Shown here: piece after piece, positions 24,773-37,735 of the stretch
Layout: every line of letters begins with the position of its first letter
Numbering within the stretch: the stretch's first letter is position 1
Program-made: the position numbers and the translations under genes
Assembly: GCA_048013815.1 (NCBI GenBank)
Contig: CM106585.1
Span: forward strand, 14,880,001-14,944,000
DNA from: Setoptus koraiensis
Lineage: Eukaryota > Arthropoda
Direction of reading: 5' to 3'
DNA: 64,000 nucleotides
The notes under the pieces: model-generated
What the model saw: the letters and a program-made list of their open reading frames with translations, nothing else
What the model was told of the DNA's origin: nothing
Databases searched by the model: none

Positions 24773-27700
24773 ACACAGCCACCTAGTGTCGAGCGCCCAC
24801 AATCCAAACCTATACACAGATCATTCTGACAAGGTAAATATGAAAATTACACATACAGATAATCTATATATATATGTTCGTTGGTACCAAAGGAAATAAG
24901 TTAAATTATGTCACCACTTGAACACTTGATTGTTTATCCACCAAACATTAAACGAATGAGCTCATCCGTAGTAACTGTAGCAATGTCTTGTCACCCGTTT
25001 CGACGCACAGTGCAGTCCGATTTTGATTGTTTTTCGCAAACTAATTGTAGCTTTTCATTCATTTTTCTGTCATCGGTATCAAGGATATGTGTGCTGGCGA
25101 AAGAATGAGTTGACATTGGTGAAAGTCGGAGAGAGGAGAGATAGCGAATCTTTGCTGATAATCTCACTCGTGGTGATGGTTCACATGGTAGTCATTGATG
25201 AAGTTTTCCGTGAAACAATGAAACAACAATTCGCCAGCCAGGCGATGTTGCGTAGCAAAAGTCCGCAGTTGCCCGATGTTGTGGGACTGTCTCATTCGAA
25301 GTTTGCTTTCGAAGCGAAAATGTGTCGAGACGATGGCGGCCTTGAAAATGATAAATTACTTGGTGGTTGCGCCTTGTAGCCAGTCGACAAAATCTATTCT
25401 CCCTGCCCACTTGTTGTATATCTCTTTGTAGTGTGTTTCGCAGCCAGCATCAGGGTAACAGGTAGAGCCAAGAAGAAAATTGCCTAGCAACTAGCCATCA
25501 ATGTTTACCGCGGGAGCTCGAAAATCTCAACTGTTTGTGCGTAACAATTTCAGCATCAGACATTCATTGAATGTTTAGCAGCAAACTCCCCGCAAAATCT
25601 CATTTCACTCTTGAATCACTTTCACCTGTTCTCAACGAGCTGGCCAATGATATAGCCCGAAAGTACTGCAAACGACATGTTACGTATGCACGCACTGTAT
25701 ACTGTGAGTGCATGAGACCGGTTGTTACATAAGAATAACAACACTAGATAAACTTGTAGCACCTGTTGTTGTTGTTGTTGTTGTTGTTGTTATTGTTGTT
25801 GTTGCTGTTGTTGTTGCTGCAAACGCCAAAGCTGCTGTAGGCACTTGCTGCAGGGCACAAGTTGTTGTTGTCATGGGTCTTGTTGCAGTTTCGACACTAC
25901 AACGATAGGGGCTGAGGTTGAAAATAGTGGCAACACAATAGGACAATATCATTGCCAATCAATTCGCTTGTAGGCTCGCCAGAAAACAGGTGAGTTGTTT
26001 GGTTAATAATTATAGACAGAAAGGTTGTGGAGTCTGAACAACTTTGAGGCAGCAGAAAGTATTTTCATTCCGCTCAGGGGTGATTCCGAAGCAAGGAAAT
26101 TTCCTTCTTTTTTACTATATCTTGGTCGCTCTCTAGTTGCTATCTGCTGCTGCTGCTGCGATTTTTTGAAGGTAGAATAAGAATAAGAAGCTCATTGTAT
26201 CGCGTCTGGGTAGCACCGCTTCAGTGATACAATTCCATATCACTTACTTCCGTGTGACCTTGGCAACCATCCGATAATAATGGTCAAGGTCTCACGGAGC
26301 ACAATAAGTTAACCTTGATCATATTATTCCTCCATCACCATATCATTAGCTATACTGGTGTATATTGCTAGAGTCTCGTTGTCCGATACAGAGGACTTAA
26401 TTTGTGCGCACTCTTCATCGGTGATCGTTTTGTTATCCAAATGAACGACGAGTAACAATAATGATCAGATTGCAATGATTAGAGGCGCTAATTATCCAAG
26501 ATAATAATAGGCTTAAATAATCCGGATGTATTACCGGGTGCTTCAAATACCATTAGAAGTATGATGTTTCCAATGCCAGCTGACATCACTAGTCTCCACG
26601 TTGATTATTGTCACACGAATAGTCGAGTCTTACAGTGGCATTTTTGTATTCACAGTCTTTTTTGTATTCTCGTATATCTTTGTATTTGATAAATCATCGT
26701 TGATCTAGATAATCTGTTGCCATAATCTCGGCACCATTAGGGCAGAGCCATTGAGTCAGCAAATTTAATTAACAAATAAAAACAACAACTCATCTCTAAG
26801 CTACCGTTATGCTGTGCGATTCACTTGTCAGAGAAAAATAACAACAACATAGCTGACAATCTCGTCGTTTGTGGCCCCTGAAAGACTGTTATAAGATACA
26901 AGGGTGCATTTAATTAATTCGCGGCAGTTATGTGTCAAGTTCAATGTCACTGTGATGATTATTTGCCATTTAATAATAAATTGCTGGCGGTTAATCATTG
27001 AGAACGAGCAATCTTCAATCAAAAGATCTGGCGTCATGGCATCTAAATTAATTAAGATCTAATCAACACTGTGATGACATCATGCGATGCGCTGTTGGCG
27101 GTATTGAGCTAACAGATTGGCCGTATACCGAGCATAGGAAAGTTACCAATCATTTAAACATGTCTTGTACATATATTGAATCAGATTTGCCATCTACCCA
27201 TCGACGTTATATACAGTGCACTTGGATGCACTTGTTGGACGTCACTTGAATCATCAATATCAGGGCTTCTTCAAAAATCTCTCAGATGCACTAGACAGAT
27301 ATATTCGACAACTGTTGTTTTTATATCTTTACAACAGTGTTACGACTTTCTTTAGGTGATTTACACAAACGACTGTGGTCTATTACGTGATATACTTGTC
27401 TATCTACACTTAATGTCCACATGTCATATCTCTCTCATGTAATATCGTTGTCTGGTAGCAGTAAGAGTGTATTTATCGCATTATTTACTCAATTTAATAT
27501 AACAATATAAAGTGTGGCTTATGTTGTATCGAGTTGTATATTGTCAGACTAGAGGGAGGGCCGAGTCTCAGGCGAAGCGATAGGCCGAAGAGGAGGAAAA
27601 TAGCATATAGATTAAGATGAGCTCTGAATGGAATAATTCAGTCTTAATCCATAGATTCGATTAAATTCACAGACTCAAATGGAACAAAATCCCTCAGAGA

Positions 27701-28038
27701 TAAGACTTTGCAGAATTCACTCTCGTAACCAACAGTGAACAATTATGGATGCTTACTATCATTATGCAACAATGTATCCCCCCAATGAGTACTTTAGTCA
27801 CTCACACCCCCGCTCTCTCACTCTTTCCTTCCATTGCTATCCCCCTTATAAATAGTCACCAGTCTATATAAGATGGTATGATCGATGTTTGAAATTGTCA
27901 GTTTCACTTTAGTTGCACGAGTGGACACACATTAGAAATTTCTGAAAATTAAGACTTTTTTCTCTCAAAGATACCAAGCCACAGAGGAAGTCCAAAGTAC
28001 AATCACTATTGAACAAAGTCATTTGCATAGTATCCAAC
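24773..28038. other. Intergenic region with GTT microsatellite
   Basis: There are 3.3 kb without a supportable gene. A (GTT)n tract, slightly interrupted, covers about 25764-25818, with a (GCT)n run near 26143-26160. AT-rich DNA follows up to the promoter of paralogue 2. Short open frames here (for example 25023-25379) show no signal peptide or family motif. Confidence 0.5.
27847..27873 (+). promoter_or_regulatory. TATA boxes of secreted-protein gene 2
   Basis: TATAAATA at 27847-27854 and TATATAAG at 27866-27873 precede the ATG at 28039. A likely start site, TCAGTTTCACTTTAG, lies about 30 bp after the second. Confidence 0.6.
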
Positions 28039-28999
28039 ATGAAGTGTTTTGTTGTATTAGCGCTCGTTTGCGCCATCCAAGCCAGTAAGTAACCAATAGT
28101 TACTAATAGTTAGTAATTTGTACTCGGCGAGTGATTTTTTTTTTCATTAACCAGAGAGTCTAATTATGTTCCATTGATTATCCAATTGAAAATCGTCATG
28201 CAACAGTATCAGCAGCACCCGCAGACGAAGTTGACTGCAGCAAATTAGAGGAGGTTTTCGAAGATAGGGGAGCCGCTGCTGCAGGAGTTTCATTTACCAC
28301 CGACAAGTATGCTTTGTTGACATCTAAAGAGGCAGTCGAAAAGAGATGCCCAGAGATGAATGATGCCCTCAAGACATTGAAGAGATATAACTCGAAATGT
28401 CACACTGGCCAAACCCAACAAGTTTTCAGTGCCGTTTTCAGAACAAGACAAGAGTTTAATGATAAAATCTGCAAAGAAACTGGAAGCGAGGCAAGCGCAA
28501 AACGCATGGAGGCTGTCAAATGTATCGTAGATGTAAGTTATATCCAATCTCATCGTTATATCACATATGTAATGTTGCTCTATTGATCAGTCAATCAATT
28601 AATTAATTAATCAATCAATGTTATTCGATCTTCTAGAATGTCAAGGAACGCGCCAAGAAGGCCGAGGAGAAGGCATTGTTGTTGTCGCAGGTTCTGGCTG
28701 ATACAGAAATCAAAGACATGAGTGAGAGAGTGAAGCGTACTTGTTGCTCAATTCAAGTGGCAAAAGAAGATCTGTTTAACTCTGTGAAACCAGAATGTGA
28801 AAAATCCATTCCATTGTTGACCGAGTACGCCGACTCTTACACAGCTGAAACATTGGGCTTGATCTGTCCAGATTACGAGAAACTAGTTAAAGATGGCGAG
28901 TGTACCAAATTGGGTGCACTGCCAACTGAAGGAGTTAAACCCAAATACAATTTCATGTTGGCCCCAATGGTGAAGGCGGTCAAGGCATTGGAACATTGA
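28039..28999 (+). CDS. Secreted cysteine-containing helical protein, paralogue 2
   Basis: Exons 28039-28084, 28207-28532 and 28637-28999 (phases 1 and 0) give 244 residues. The signal peptide MKCFVVLALVCAIQA is cut near ISAAPADE. The mature protein has VDCSKLEEVFEDRG, the family block KRCPEMNDALKTLKRYNSKC, TQQVFSAVFRTRQEF, ICKE, VKCIVD, then RTCCSIQVAKEDLF, ECEKS, LICPDYEKLVKDGECTKL and a conserved tail. Ten or more paired cysteines suggest disulfides in an all-helical extracellular protein. Closest to paralogues 3 and 4. AATAAA at 29155 is the likely polyadenylation signal. The function is not known to me. Confidence 0.93.
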
Positions 29000-30291
29000 G
29001 AGGCTCGATGAAGATTGTTTTCCGCAAACTTCACGCGCTTCAAAAGGATAGGTCAGCAAAGGATACTTTTGACTTCGACCATAACCCCACAGAACATTAC
29101 ATTACACAGTTGTTGCGTGTGTTGGTGACAAACCGATTATTGAAAACAACAAACGAATAAAAAGTTGTTCAATTAAGGCTTTGTTATTTCTCGCCATCAT
29201 TGACACGATCAATGATAGCCAAAAGAAATCACAGATAACACACTCAATACAATTATGTCAATGGTATACCACTTAACCAATTAACACACACACACACACG
29301 GATTGATTCTCACAATTGTATGATGATTTATTCTAACAAAACACTTACTAACCAGCATACGAAAAAGCTTGAATGATGTGACTAAACCAGAATACCTGGT
29401 TGAATAAAATAATCAAATCCAATAAGAACTCCGTTGTCGCATAGCAGCAATTAATTTTTCCGGCACTAATTTTCCCGATCCTAGTATCAACAGTTGAGAC
29501 TAAGTTGATTGAGTAAAGTTGATTTCAAACATGCCTCCAAACTATTAATTAAGGAGGCATTCCGATTGTGAGTCTATCTGAATATGAGAGGAGGAGCGAA
29601 ACATTCTCATGGCGGTGGCTTACCGGATATGTTCGCCTCGTTGGATAGAATGTTACCTGCTCTATGCGCCGTAGAGATAGTCTGACTCCCGTTTCGCCGT
29701 TGATTTATTCCGCTTCTAAAAACCATACGGGGCTTTTGAAGAACATGCACGAGACAAACAAATTCAACACACAATTGCTGATATGAGAGAAGGCGCACTT
29801 GCCAGGTTATTTTTTTCTTCCCGTGTGAATGCGGGAAAAGGAAAAACTCCGTTTTCTTCAACAGAAAATATTACACAATGCAGAAAACAAGCGCAACATG
29901 TTGTTGTTTACATGAGAAAAAGATGATGCAACAACTATTCTCTACTAAAAATAATTTGTCTTTCGCCATGAGCAGTCTACTACCTGCATCGTTTCGTATT
30001 GCTCTTGACTTTTTGTTGCACCTGTTCTTTTCTTTGCCGTTTCTGCTGCATGAGCAGCTCAGTTCGGAAAACTTGTAACACTGTTCGTTTTGTTTAACAG
30101 TTGTTGGCCAACCTACAACAGCCTATAAAACCTAGAACGGCCTACAAAACCTAGAGCAGCGCTAGTAGATTTTGCCGTCAGTCTCTTGGAGGATATCAGA
30201 GTGATCACAGCTCAGCTTAGACGACAATCAATCGACAATCAAGTGAAAGTAACAAAATAATATCAAGATAAATTGGATACATTGTATAGAA
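29000..30291. other. Intergenic DNA between paralogues 2 and 3
   Basis: Holds the 3'UTR of paralogue 2, an (AC)n tract near 29285-29298, and the promoter of paralogue 3. No further gene seen. Confidence 0.5.
30124..30130 (+). promoter_or_regulatory. TATA box of secreted-protein gene 3
   Basis: TATAAAA in CAGCCTATAAAACC, followed by a TCAGTCT start-like motif at about 30178, upstream of the ATG at 30292. Confidence 0.6.
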
Positions 30292-31213
30292 ATGACGATG
30301 AATTGTTTGATAGTAACAATTGGCCTCGCTTGCGTCGCCATACAACTCGGTAAGTAGCCAGCAAAATGTTTCTTGGATGTGTAGCAAATGTTAAACTTCG
30401 ACAATAGCAGCCCCACTGACGCAACGAATCGTTTGTTTATTTAGTGTTGGCCGCGCCCGCCGATGAAATAGATTGTAGCAAAATCGAAGAGGTCTTCGAA
30501 GACCAGGGAGCCGCTTCGAGTGTTTCGTACACCAACGAAAAATATGTTCGCGCGCTCACAAAAGAACAACTGGAGAAAAGATGCCCAGAAATGAATAATG
30601 CTGTCAAGACGATCAGAAAGTACAACCAAAAATGCAACACTGGCCTGACACAGCAAGTGTTCAGCGCCGGTCTCAAATCCAAGCAACAGTACGTGGATAG
30701 ATTTTGCAAGGATTCAGACAGCGACTACGTAAAGAAGGCTTTGGAGTCATTCAAATGCGGCGAAGATGTAAGTATCGCAGTCTTAGTGGCTAGAAATTTT
30801 ATTGAGAAGCATATGAGTAATAAGGCTCTTTATCGCCACTTTCATCACAGAAACTCAAGGATCAGCTGAAGGCCCAAGAGGAAAAGGCTAACATTATGAC
30901 ACAGATCTTAGGAGAAACGCAATTCAAGGATGACAAAGAAAGAGTCACTCGTGTTTGTTGTTCAATAGTCCAACAGAAAGAGGATCTGTTCAATTTGGTG
31001 AGACCTCAATGTGAGAGCTCCATTCCGTACCTGAATGATTACGTAGATTCGTTGCTGGCGGACACAATGAGTTTGGTCTGTCCAGATATTGCAACAATCG
31101 TTAAGAGTGGCGATTGCTCCAAATTAGCACCACTGCCAGTAGAGGGAATCAAAGCCAAATATACCTTTGCTTTGGCGCCCATGATAAAAGTAGTGAAATC
31201 GATGGAACATTAA
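30292..31213 (+). CDS. Secreted cysteine-containing helical protein, paralogue 3
   Basis: Exons 30292-30349, 30445-30767 and 30851-31213 (phases 1 and 0) give 247 residues. The signal segment is MTMNCLIVTIGLACVAIQL; a second Met at codon 3 could be used. The mature start is LAAPADEIDCSKIEEVFED. The family blocks EKRCPEMNNAVKTIRKYNQK, LTQQVFSAGLKSKQQY, VCCSIVQQKEDLF and SLVCPDIATIVKSGDCSKL are all kept. Length and cysteine spacing match paralogues 2 and 4, so it appears functional. A likely polyadenylation signal, AATAAAA, is at 31519. Confidence 0.93.
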
Positions 31214-32151
31214 GCATATCTGATGCATTAAGCAAATCAGACTTGCTAAATGCAGCTCGAAGCTTAAAACTCCAACAGGAAACTGCACTCGCCTCTCGCT
31301 GTGCCACGAAGCCACGAAGCTGCGAAGCGTAGGCCACCAATAAACCACTAGAATTATCAAACAGAAATAGGAAAATGTCAAGCTGTTTTCGGCGTGCAAG
31401 TTGCACGGTGAAGCAAGCAGAACAAATTGTATCGACGATGCGATGATTGAAAAACTAGACACTCGCAGATTTCTTAGTTTTGCATTTGAGTAAGCCAAAC
31501 ATGTATGACATTCATTGAATAATAAAATCAGAAACATTTCGTTTAATCATTCGATCGCGATCATGATAATAATAACTAACAAACTTCTTGACATCATAAA
31601 CAGTACTCTTGTTTATTATTTGCCGTATAAATTCTTTGCTGTTGATTATCTCCGCAACTATCAACGTGTCTGCCAAAAGAGCGATAAGCGCAACAACTCG
31701 TTCCCCAATTAACAGTGATGACATTGAATAGAATTGCCAGATTTCGTTAAAATGAAATTGCTTCATGCCACGCGTGATAATGCACCATGCGAACTGTCCC
31801 GGTTTCATTTGGTGACGAGCAGTCTTGACGTGGAGGGATTAAGCAAGTCGGCTCTTGCTAATAAAAAATATCTGTCGGAATATCGACTTATTGCTTACAG
31901 CATATCAAGCCCGCACAACAGGTTCTCCCTACCTCTTGATTGTATTTTCGTATCCTCACCTAGAATCGTGCATAATATCGGAGTTGGAGGAGTCGCTTCA
32001 TCTTGTTCTCACTCCCACACTATATAATCTGGCGTTTCGCGCCACCTAAGTTGTCAGTCGAAGAATACACATCATTTGACAGAAGTGGCTAGAAGCAGAA
32101 TAAAATCAAACTCTTAGATTATCCCTATTGTAACATCCACCAGAAGACACA
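31214..32151. other. Intergenic DNA between paralogues 3 and 4
   Basis: Holds the 3'UTR of paralogue 3 and the promoter of paralogue 4. No other gene is supported. Confidence 0.5.
32021..32027 (+). promoter_or_regulatory. TATA box of secreted-protein gene 4
   Basis: TATATAA with a GTTGTCAGTC start-like motif at about 32050, about 130 bp upstream of the ATG at 32152. Confidence 0.6.
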
Positions 32152-33159
32152 ATGAAGTTTATGATTGTAGGCCTGGCCCTCATTTGTGCCATCCAAATCG
32201 GTGAGTAACAACGACTCGCATCGAGTAAACTTGCTGCATTCCAATATTATTCTTGAGGTACTCATTATTTTTTTTTTGTTCGCTTTGTTCTGTCGTTATC
32301 GACATATCATATTGATGACTCAATCCAGGCTATGCTGCACCGGCCGATGAAGTTGACTGTAGCAAAATAGAGGAAGTTTTCGATGAGCAAGGTCTGGCCT
32401 CTGGATTATCGCTCATGAGCGACAAATATGTTCGTTACACCTCAAAAGAAGAGGCAGATAAGAGATGCCCGGAAATGTCAGATGCCGTGAAGGTACTAAA
32501 ACGATACAATTCTAAATGTCACACGGGCCTAACGCAACAAGTGTTCAGCGCCACCTTCAAGACCAAACAAGAGTATATCGATAAGATATGCAAGGACACC
32601 GGTGGCGATATAGCGAAGGGCGGTTACGAGGCACTCAAGTGCTTGCAAGAGGTAAGTAGATCTAGGTGCCACAAGAAGCGCATTTATGCAAAAATAATCT
32701 ATTACACTCGTTTCTAAATAATCTCATTGAGCACCCTTCTGTCGCTTGGCATTCTTAATTGCCTATGTCTTGCCGTTATTGATTTGCATACAGAACCTTA
32801 AGGAACAGGTGAAAGCCACAGAAGAAAAGGGCCTTTTGACTATTCAAGTTTTGGGGGATACCACATTCAAGGATGACAAAGAAAAGATCACACGCATGTG
32901 TTGTACATATGTCAAACAAAAAGAGGATGCCATTGAAACTATAAAAGGAAAATGTGAAAAAGCCGTTCCATTCATGAATGAGTACCTTGATTCCTACTTG
33001 TCGGAATCACTTTCTCTAGTTTGTCCCGATCTTGAAAAATTGGTTAAGGACGGTGAATGCAACAAACTGGCCCCACTTTCACTGGAAGGAGCCAAGCTCA
33101 AATATAAATTCTTGTTGTCACCAGCAATCAAAGTAGTGAAAGGCTTGGAGCAACATTAA
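32152..33159 (+). CDS. Secreted cysteine-containing helical protein, paralogue 4
   Basis: Exons 32152-32200, 32329-32651 and 32794-33159 (phases 1 and 0) give 245 residues. The signal peptide MKFMIVGLALICAIQI is followed by GYAAPADEVDCSKIEEVFDE. The family blocks DKRCPEMSDAVKVLKRYNSK, LTQQVFSATFKTKQEYIDK, CLQEN, RMCCTYVKQKEDA, KCEKAVPFMNEYLDS and SLVCPDLEKLVKDGECNKL are intact. The repeated intron sites and close resemblance to paralogues 2 and 3 show local tandem duplication. A polyadenylation signal AATAAAAG follows at 33171. Confidence 0.93.
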
Positions 33160-34969
33160 ATATCAAGACTAATAAAAGATGCTCTATTCTTCATCAAATT
33201 CATCATCATCTATTTCTGCGATTGACATCACAGAATATCCACTATATAAGACTGGCTCATGTGCTTAAGAAATAATTAGAACTATTTCAGCTACATTTTG
33301 CCGATTTTGTCTGTTAGAGCAAAATTTAATTTTGCTTACAATTTTGTTAGTAACAACTTTAATCGCCGTAAAAATAAATGTACGAAATGAAACACAAACT
33401 GAAAACCCGTTTTCATTCGGATTCTTTCTAGAGGTTTTCCAGGCTTTCACCCAACTCGGAAGTCAGCTTCACTTCTCATCTCATTTTCACTCTGCTAGCT
33501 AGAAGATTAGATCACAAGCGACATGGGAACATTCCGCTGTATTTCTCGATCATTGACACAATCTTAAAATAGATGAGCGAACAAAAGAAAATGATAGAAA
33601 AAAAATTAAGTTCTCTCTATAAATAACGGCGACGGAACCGCATCAACAAAATAGACAGTGGCCAATTTGAGTGCTAGATAACGATGAAACAAAGCGTCGT
33701 ACTTACTTCCATTATACTAAGATAATAATAATAATGAGATCTAATCTTGGTTATCACATCAAGCAGCATGTTTGTATCGTCGCTATGTACGATCGAACTC
33801 GAGTGCAACAATTAAACGTTTTGTTAAATGAACTATGCTGTTTTTTTGTCTTAACAAGCTGTTCAACTATGTCTCTTCTTGCTCGCATAAGCTTCGCATC
33901 GAAGATACGAAATAGAGCTCGTCACGATGGATTTAGATACGTGGGCATGAGCTTGGAATTTGCATTTGTTTAGGTCTTGCCCTGCTCACCACAGAGATGG
34001 TTTAACTCCAATTTATTCATTTTAACGCTTCAGAATGTCACTGTTGTTCGTGGAAGGCTTTCAATCGAAAGTTTTAGGTGAGAGATTGTGGTGAATTAAT
34101 TGAATAATAGTTGAACATTTGATTATTGTCTGCATCAACAATGTCTGCGATTGATTTGGAAAAGTTTATAACACATCTATAAACGCAGTGTAGTCGGTGT
34201 TGTTGCGTTTAGATGACATTCTTGAGTGTGACAGCATCATTGAATTTCTCGTCTATACGGCAATAGTCTAATTCACTACGATTCCTTTGTTAGACAGATT
34301 GTTTCGCAAGAAGGAAAGAAAAAAAGTTATGTAATAATAATTAAAATACCTCATTATACCCTTAACTATATGGATGCAACTGCTGGGTATGCCCGTCAGG
34401 GCAGAGACTTTACCGGGTACGAGGCTGCAAAGAGCAACAATTGAAACACATGGAAGAACCCTATCTATCTATTTATTATTTATTACATTTGGTACTTATT
34501 TATTTATCTATATTTTATTGCTCTACTGTATCATTTCCCACATTTATCCTATCATTATCATAACCACGTCATATTGTTCTGATATCAAACACTATGCACT
34601 ATTGCTTATAAACGAAACATAACATGTAATGCTGGCCTACAACAATATCCAACTCAACATTATTATTGTCTTGGAATCTAACCACCAAATCATGTACCAT
34701 CCGAAGTATTCATTAATACAAATATCAGATTAATATATAGAACTTATGAGAACGCAGCTCGTCTATCATCTAGCATCTCGCATCAAGTACTAGATCAGAT
34801 AATATTAGACCAAATCAGATTGTGGACGCTGGAAAATTCTCTTATCAGCTGTCCATAAATGAAATGTATTCTAGTCAATTAACTCCACCATCGATTGTAT
34901 TGTTGTCATAATATTATCTGCTCGATCTTATTGAATCTCGAGATATTACTATCCTATCAGATTCAACAC
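33160..34969. other. Intergenic DNA downstream of the secreted-protein cluster
   Basis: At 33616 a TATAAATA motif resembles the cluster's promoters, with CAGTGGCC about 30 bp later, but no signal-peptide exon follows. It may be the promoter relic of a lost fifth copy. The rest is AT-rich with no supported gene. Confidence 0.4.
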
Positions 34970-37408
34970 ATGGCGCTAAGGAAGAAAGCCTGGTCAGGCT
35001 CAAAAAAGTCCCTACTAGATGACATATCTCCATTGGATGAATCGCAATGCGCAACTGATTGGAAAGATGAAACCCGTAAGTAGATTCATCATCTCTCTTT
35101 TCTATGGTTGCTATAGCTCCATGTTAGGATGCTTCATCGTAACCTGATAGATATTCTATATCGGATCATCATTCCGGGCTGCTGGCCGATTTTGGGTCAT
35201 TCTTACACTAACCTTCACAACGATTGTGATGTAATGATAAAGTTCAAACTTTTAAAGTTTAAGAACTACAATTTTTCATAATCTGAGCTCGCCTTTTCCT
35301 GATTGTCAGAGGATCGAATTGAAACATGATGGCTTCGGTTCAGGTTTATTGTTTTCTCTTGTAGATATCTAATCTTAAGAAAAATATTTATGCATTTTGT
35401 GTTTCTCTTATCAGTGTACGAAGATGAAAACTTAAAGGATGCAGAATCTATGGATCAATCATCAGCCGAATCTCCTAGATTTGACAACTCTTACTTATAT
35501 GTCTTGGCTCTAGATAGGCATGCTCATCCTATAACTATTGATTGGGTGATAGAGTTACTGAAACGAAACGGATTGCAACTAGTTAAATTAGGCGAACAAA
35601 CCAGAATCGATCATAGAATATGTAAGAACATAAGAACGGAAGAGATTCTACTCGCAGTTTCTGCTCCAGTCAGATCACTTCTCAATGCTGCGAAAGAGAT
35701 TCAACTTACTTCTTTGCGACCAGACAAAGTTTCGCCACCCAAGCCAGTCAGTTCTTTATTGAGCGAATCTCTGTTTGAGGAAGAAGTATCACCCCCGAAT
35801 ACACCTGACAGCTTTCTGACAAGATCTGAGAGACAAAGATGCCTTCTTCATCTCTTGGAAAACATACAGTCCGATCAACCCGGCAAAGACGTCCTCCTAG
35901 GTTACCCATCAGTATTCGTCTATCCAGGTCAAGCTATTATCCCCATATGCCATAGAGAAAGGATCATAACTAGATATTTTCCATTGCATTGTAAAGAGGA
36001 GTTAGAGAGCCTGGAGAAGCAATGGCTTTGGACATATGGTCAACCTCAACCTATCAATAGTATCAGAAGTTACTTTGGAGAATCTGTTGCTTTTTATTTC
36101 GCATTTATGGAATTCTATACTGTGTCACTGATTGTACCGGTCGTACTTGGACTGATACAGTTTTTATTTTTCAGTGAAAAATTTGATTCTTTATTCGCGA
36201 TGTTATCTATCATATACCTTACTGTATTCATCAAAATGTGGAAACGAAAATCAAGTGAATATGCTTATCAATGGGGTTCGCTCAAATCGCCGATCACGCA
36301 GAGACCGAGATCTATGTTCCGAGCAAAACTTCTTCAAGACAAAAGAGGAAGAGTTCACTTAACTTATCCTATTCAAAAGACTCTGGCTAAAGTGTATTTC
36401 ATCTCATTGCCTTTGGTAATGTTCTGCTTATTCTTATCTATCAAGACAATGTTGATATGCTTGGATCTTGAAAGAATGGTAGCCGAGCCTTTGAAGCACA
36501 ATGACGATTACAAGAGCTACATTATATCCATGCTGCCAGGTGTAGTGTACGCCATATTAGTTTGGCTGATGAATAGATTTTATCAAATCTTAGCTGAAAA
36601 GCTTACCGAGTTTGAGAATCATCGGACCCAATCATCGCATGATGCACATTTGATAGTTAAACTGGCGTTATTTGAATTTATCAACAACTTTGGAAGTGTA
36701 TTCTACATTGCATTCTATGTGCAGGACATTCAACAAGTTAGATGGCAAATAGGATCTCTGCTAGTGATTGGGCAATTCATAGATAATTTCATTGAGGTAG
36801 TAGTGCCCTGGCTAACTTATTACATTAATATAGAGCTACCACTTCAAAGAAGATTAAGCAGTTACAGAATATTAGAGGTTAATAGATCAGATTCGCCTGG
36901 TGCAAACAGTCCTTCTATTCAGCAAAGAGCGTACGTGGAAAATCACATGCCAGAATACGAAGGCACCTATAACGATCACTTGGAGATATTTATACAGATA
37001 GGTTATGTTTATTTATTTGCTTCGGTTTTCCCACTTGCTGGCTTGTGTGCAATAATAAACAACATGATTGAGATAAAATCCGACGCCTTCAAGATGTGTC
37101 GCGTATTTCAGAGGCCAAATGCGCGTTTAGCTAAAGGTATTAATCCAGCCTGGATGAAAGCTTTTGAAGTCATCGGGCTCATGTCAGTTACCACTTTTTG
37201 TGCACACATTGGAATATCATCATTTATGCAAGATTTCAAAGTTCAGTTCAAACTGGACCAAACCCAGTATGTACTTCTGATAGTTTTGATCGAACATATA
37301 ACACTATCGATCATTTTAGTCATATACTATGTTGTACCAGATCAACCGAAACATATTCGTGAGAAATTTCAGCTACTTTATGGATTTTCAAATCCAAAGT
37401 CTCTCTAA
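34970..37408 (+). CDS. ANO10: Anoctamin-10/TMEM16K-like membrane protein
   Basis: Exons 34970-35075 and 35415-37408 (intron 339 bp, phase 1) give 699 residues; human ANO10 has 660. The cytosolic N-terminal third is followed by the family entry motif IRSYFGESVAFYFAFMEFYT, then about ten membrane segments. Landmarks are KMWKRKSSEYAYQWGSL, the VKLALFEFINNFGSVFYIAF helix, the acidic EYEGTYNDHLEIFIQIGYVY with LFASVFPLAGLCAIINNMIE, and a C-terminal IPD-like VPDQPKHIREKFQLLYGF. ANO10 is a calcium-regulated lipid scramblase of the ER. The acidic calcium-site positions IEI.SDA are present. It is convergent to a broken CWC15 copy just downstream. Earlier non-coding exons may exist. Confidence 0.93.
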
Positions 37409-37584
37409 CTGGACTTGGATTTAATATTAACATGAGTTCAGCCACTGACCACTCAACCCCTTCAAGCCAGCAAGACAGAGAATTTGGTAGTAGCAAATCG
37501 TCATCTGGTCTGAAAATTTACTGTTATCTGATTGTTCCTGTTCGCAAATAAATGCTTAAGAAATCATAATATTTCAAATAAAAC

Positions 37585-37735
37585 TAATGAACGTATTTGT
37601 CCATAAATCTTTTGTGAAACTTCTGAAGCAGAGTGTCATTGACGTAGGGTTTCTTTGAGGGGTCGGGTTCTTCTCTGGCACAGTTCTTTAAATACAACGT
37701 CATCATCCTATCGGCGCATCGACTGAAGTTTCCCG
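37585..37735 (-). pseudogene. CWC15 3'-end fragment
   Basis: Minus-strand copy of the last part of CWC15 (compare 40665-40800). It keeps the stretch around RRWDDDVV and the 3'UTR end, but the frame is lost after DDDVVF and no upstream part remains. It sits just past ANO10, exactly as the intact CWC15 sits past the ANO10 fragment at 40.05-40.49 kb. Confidence 0.88.
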
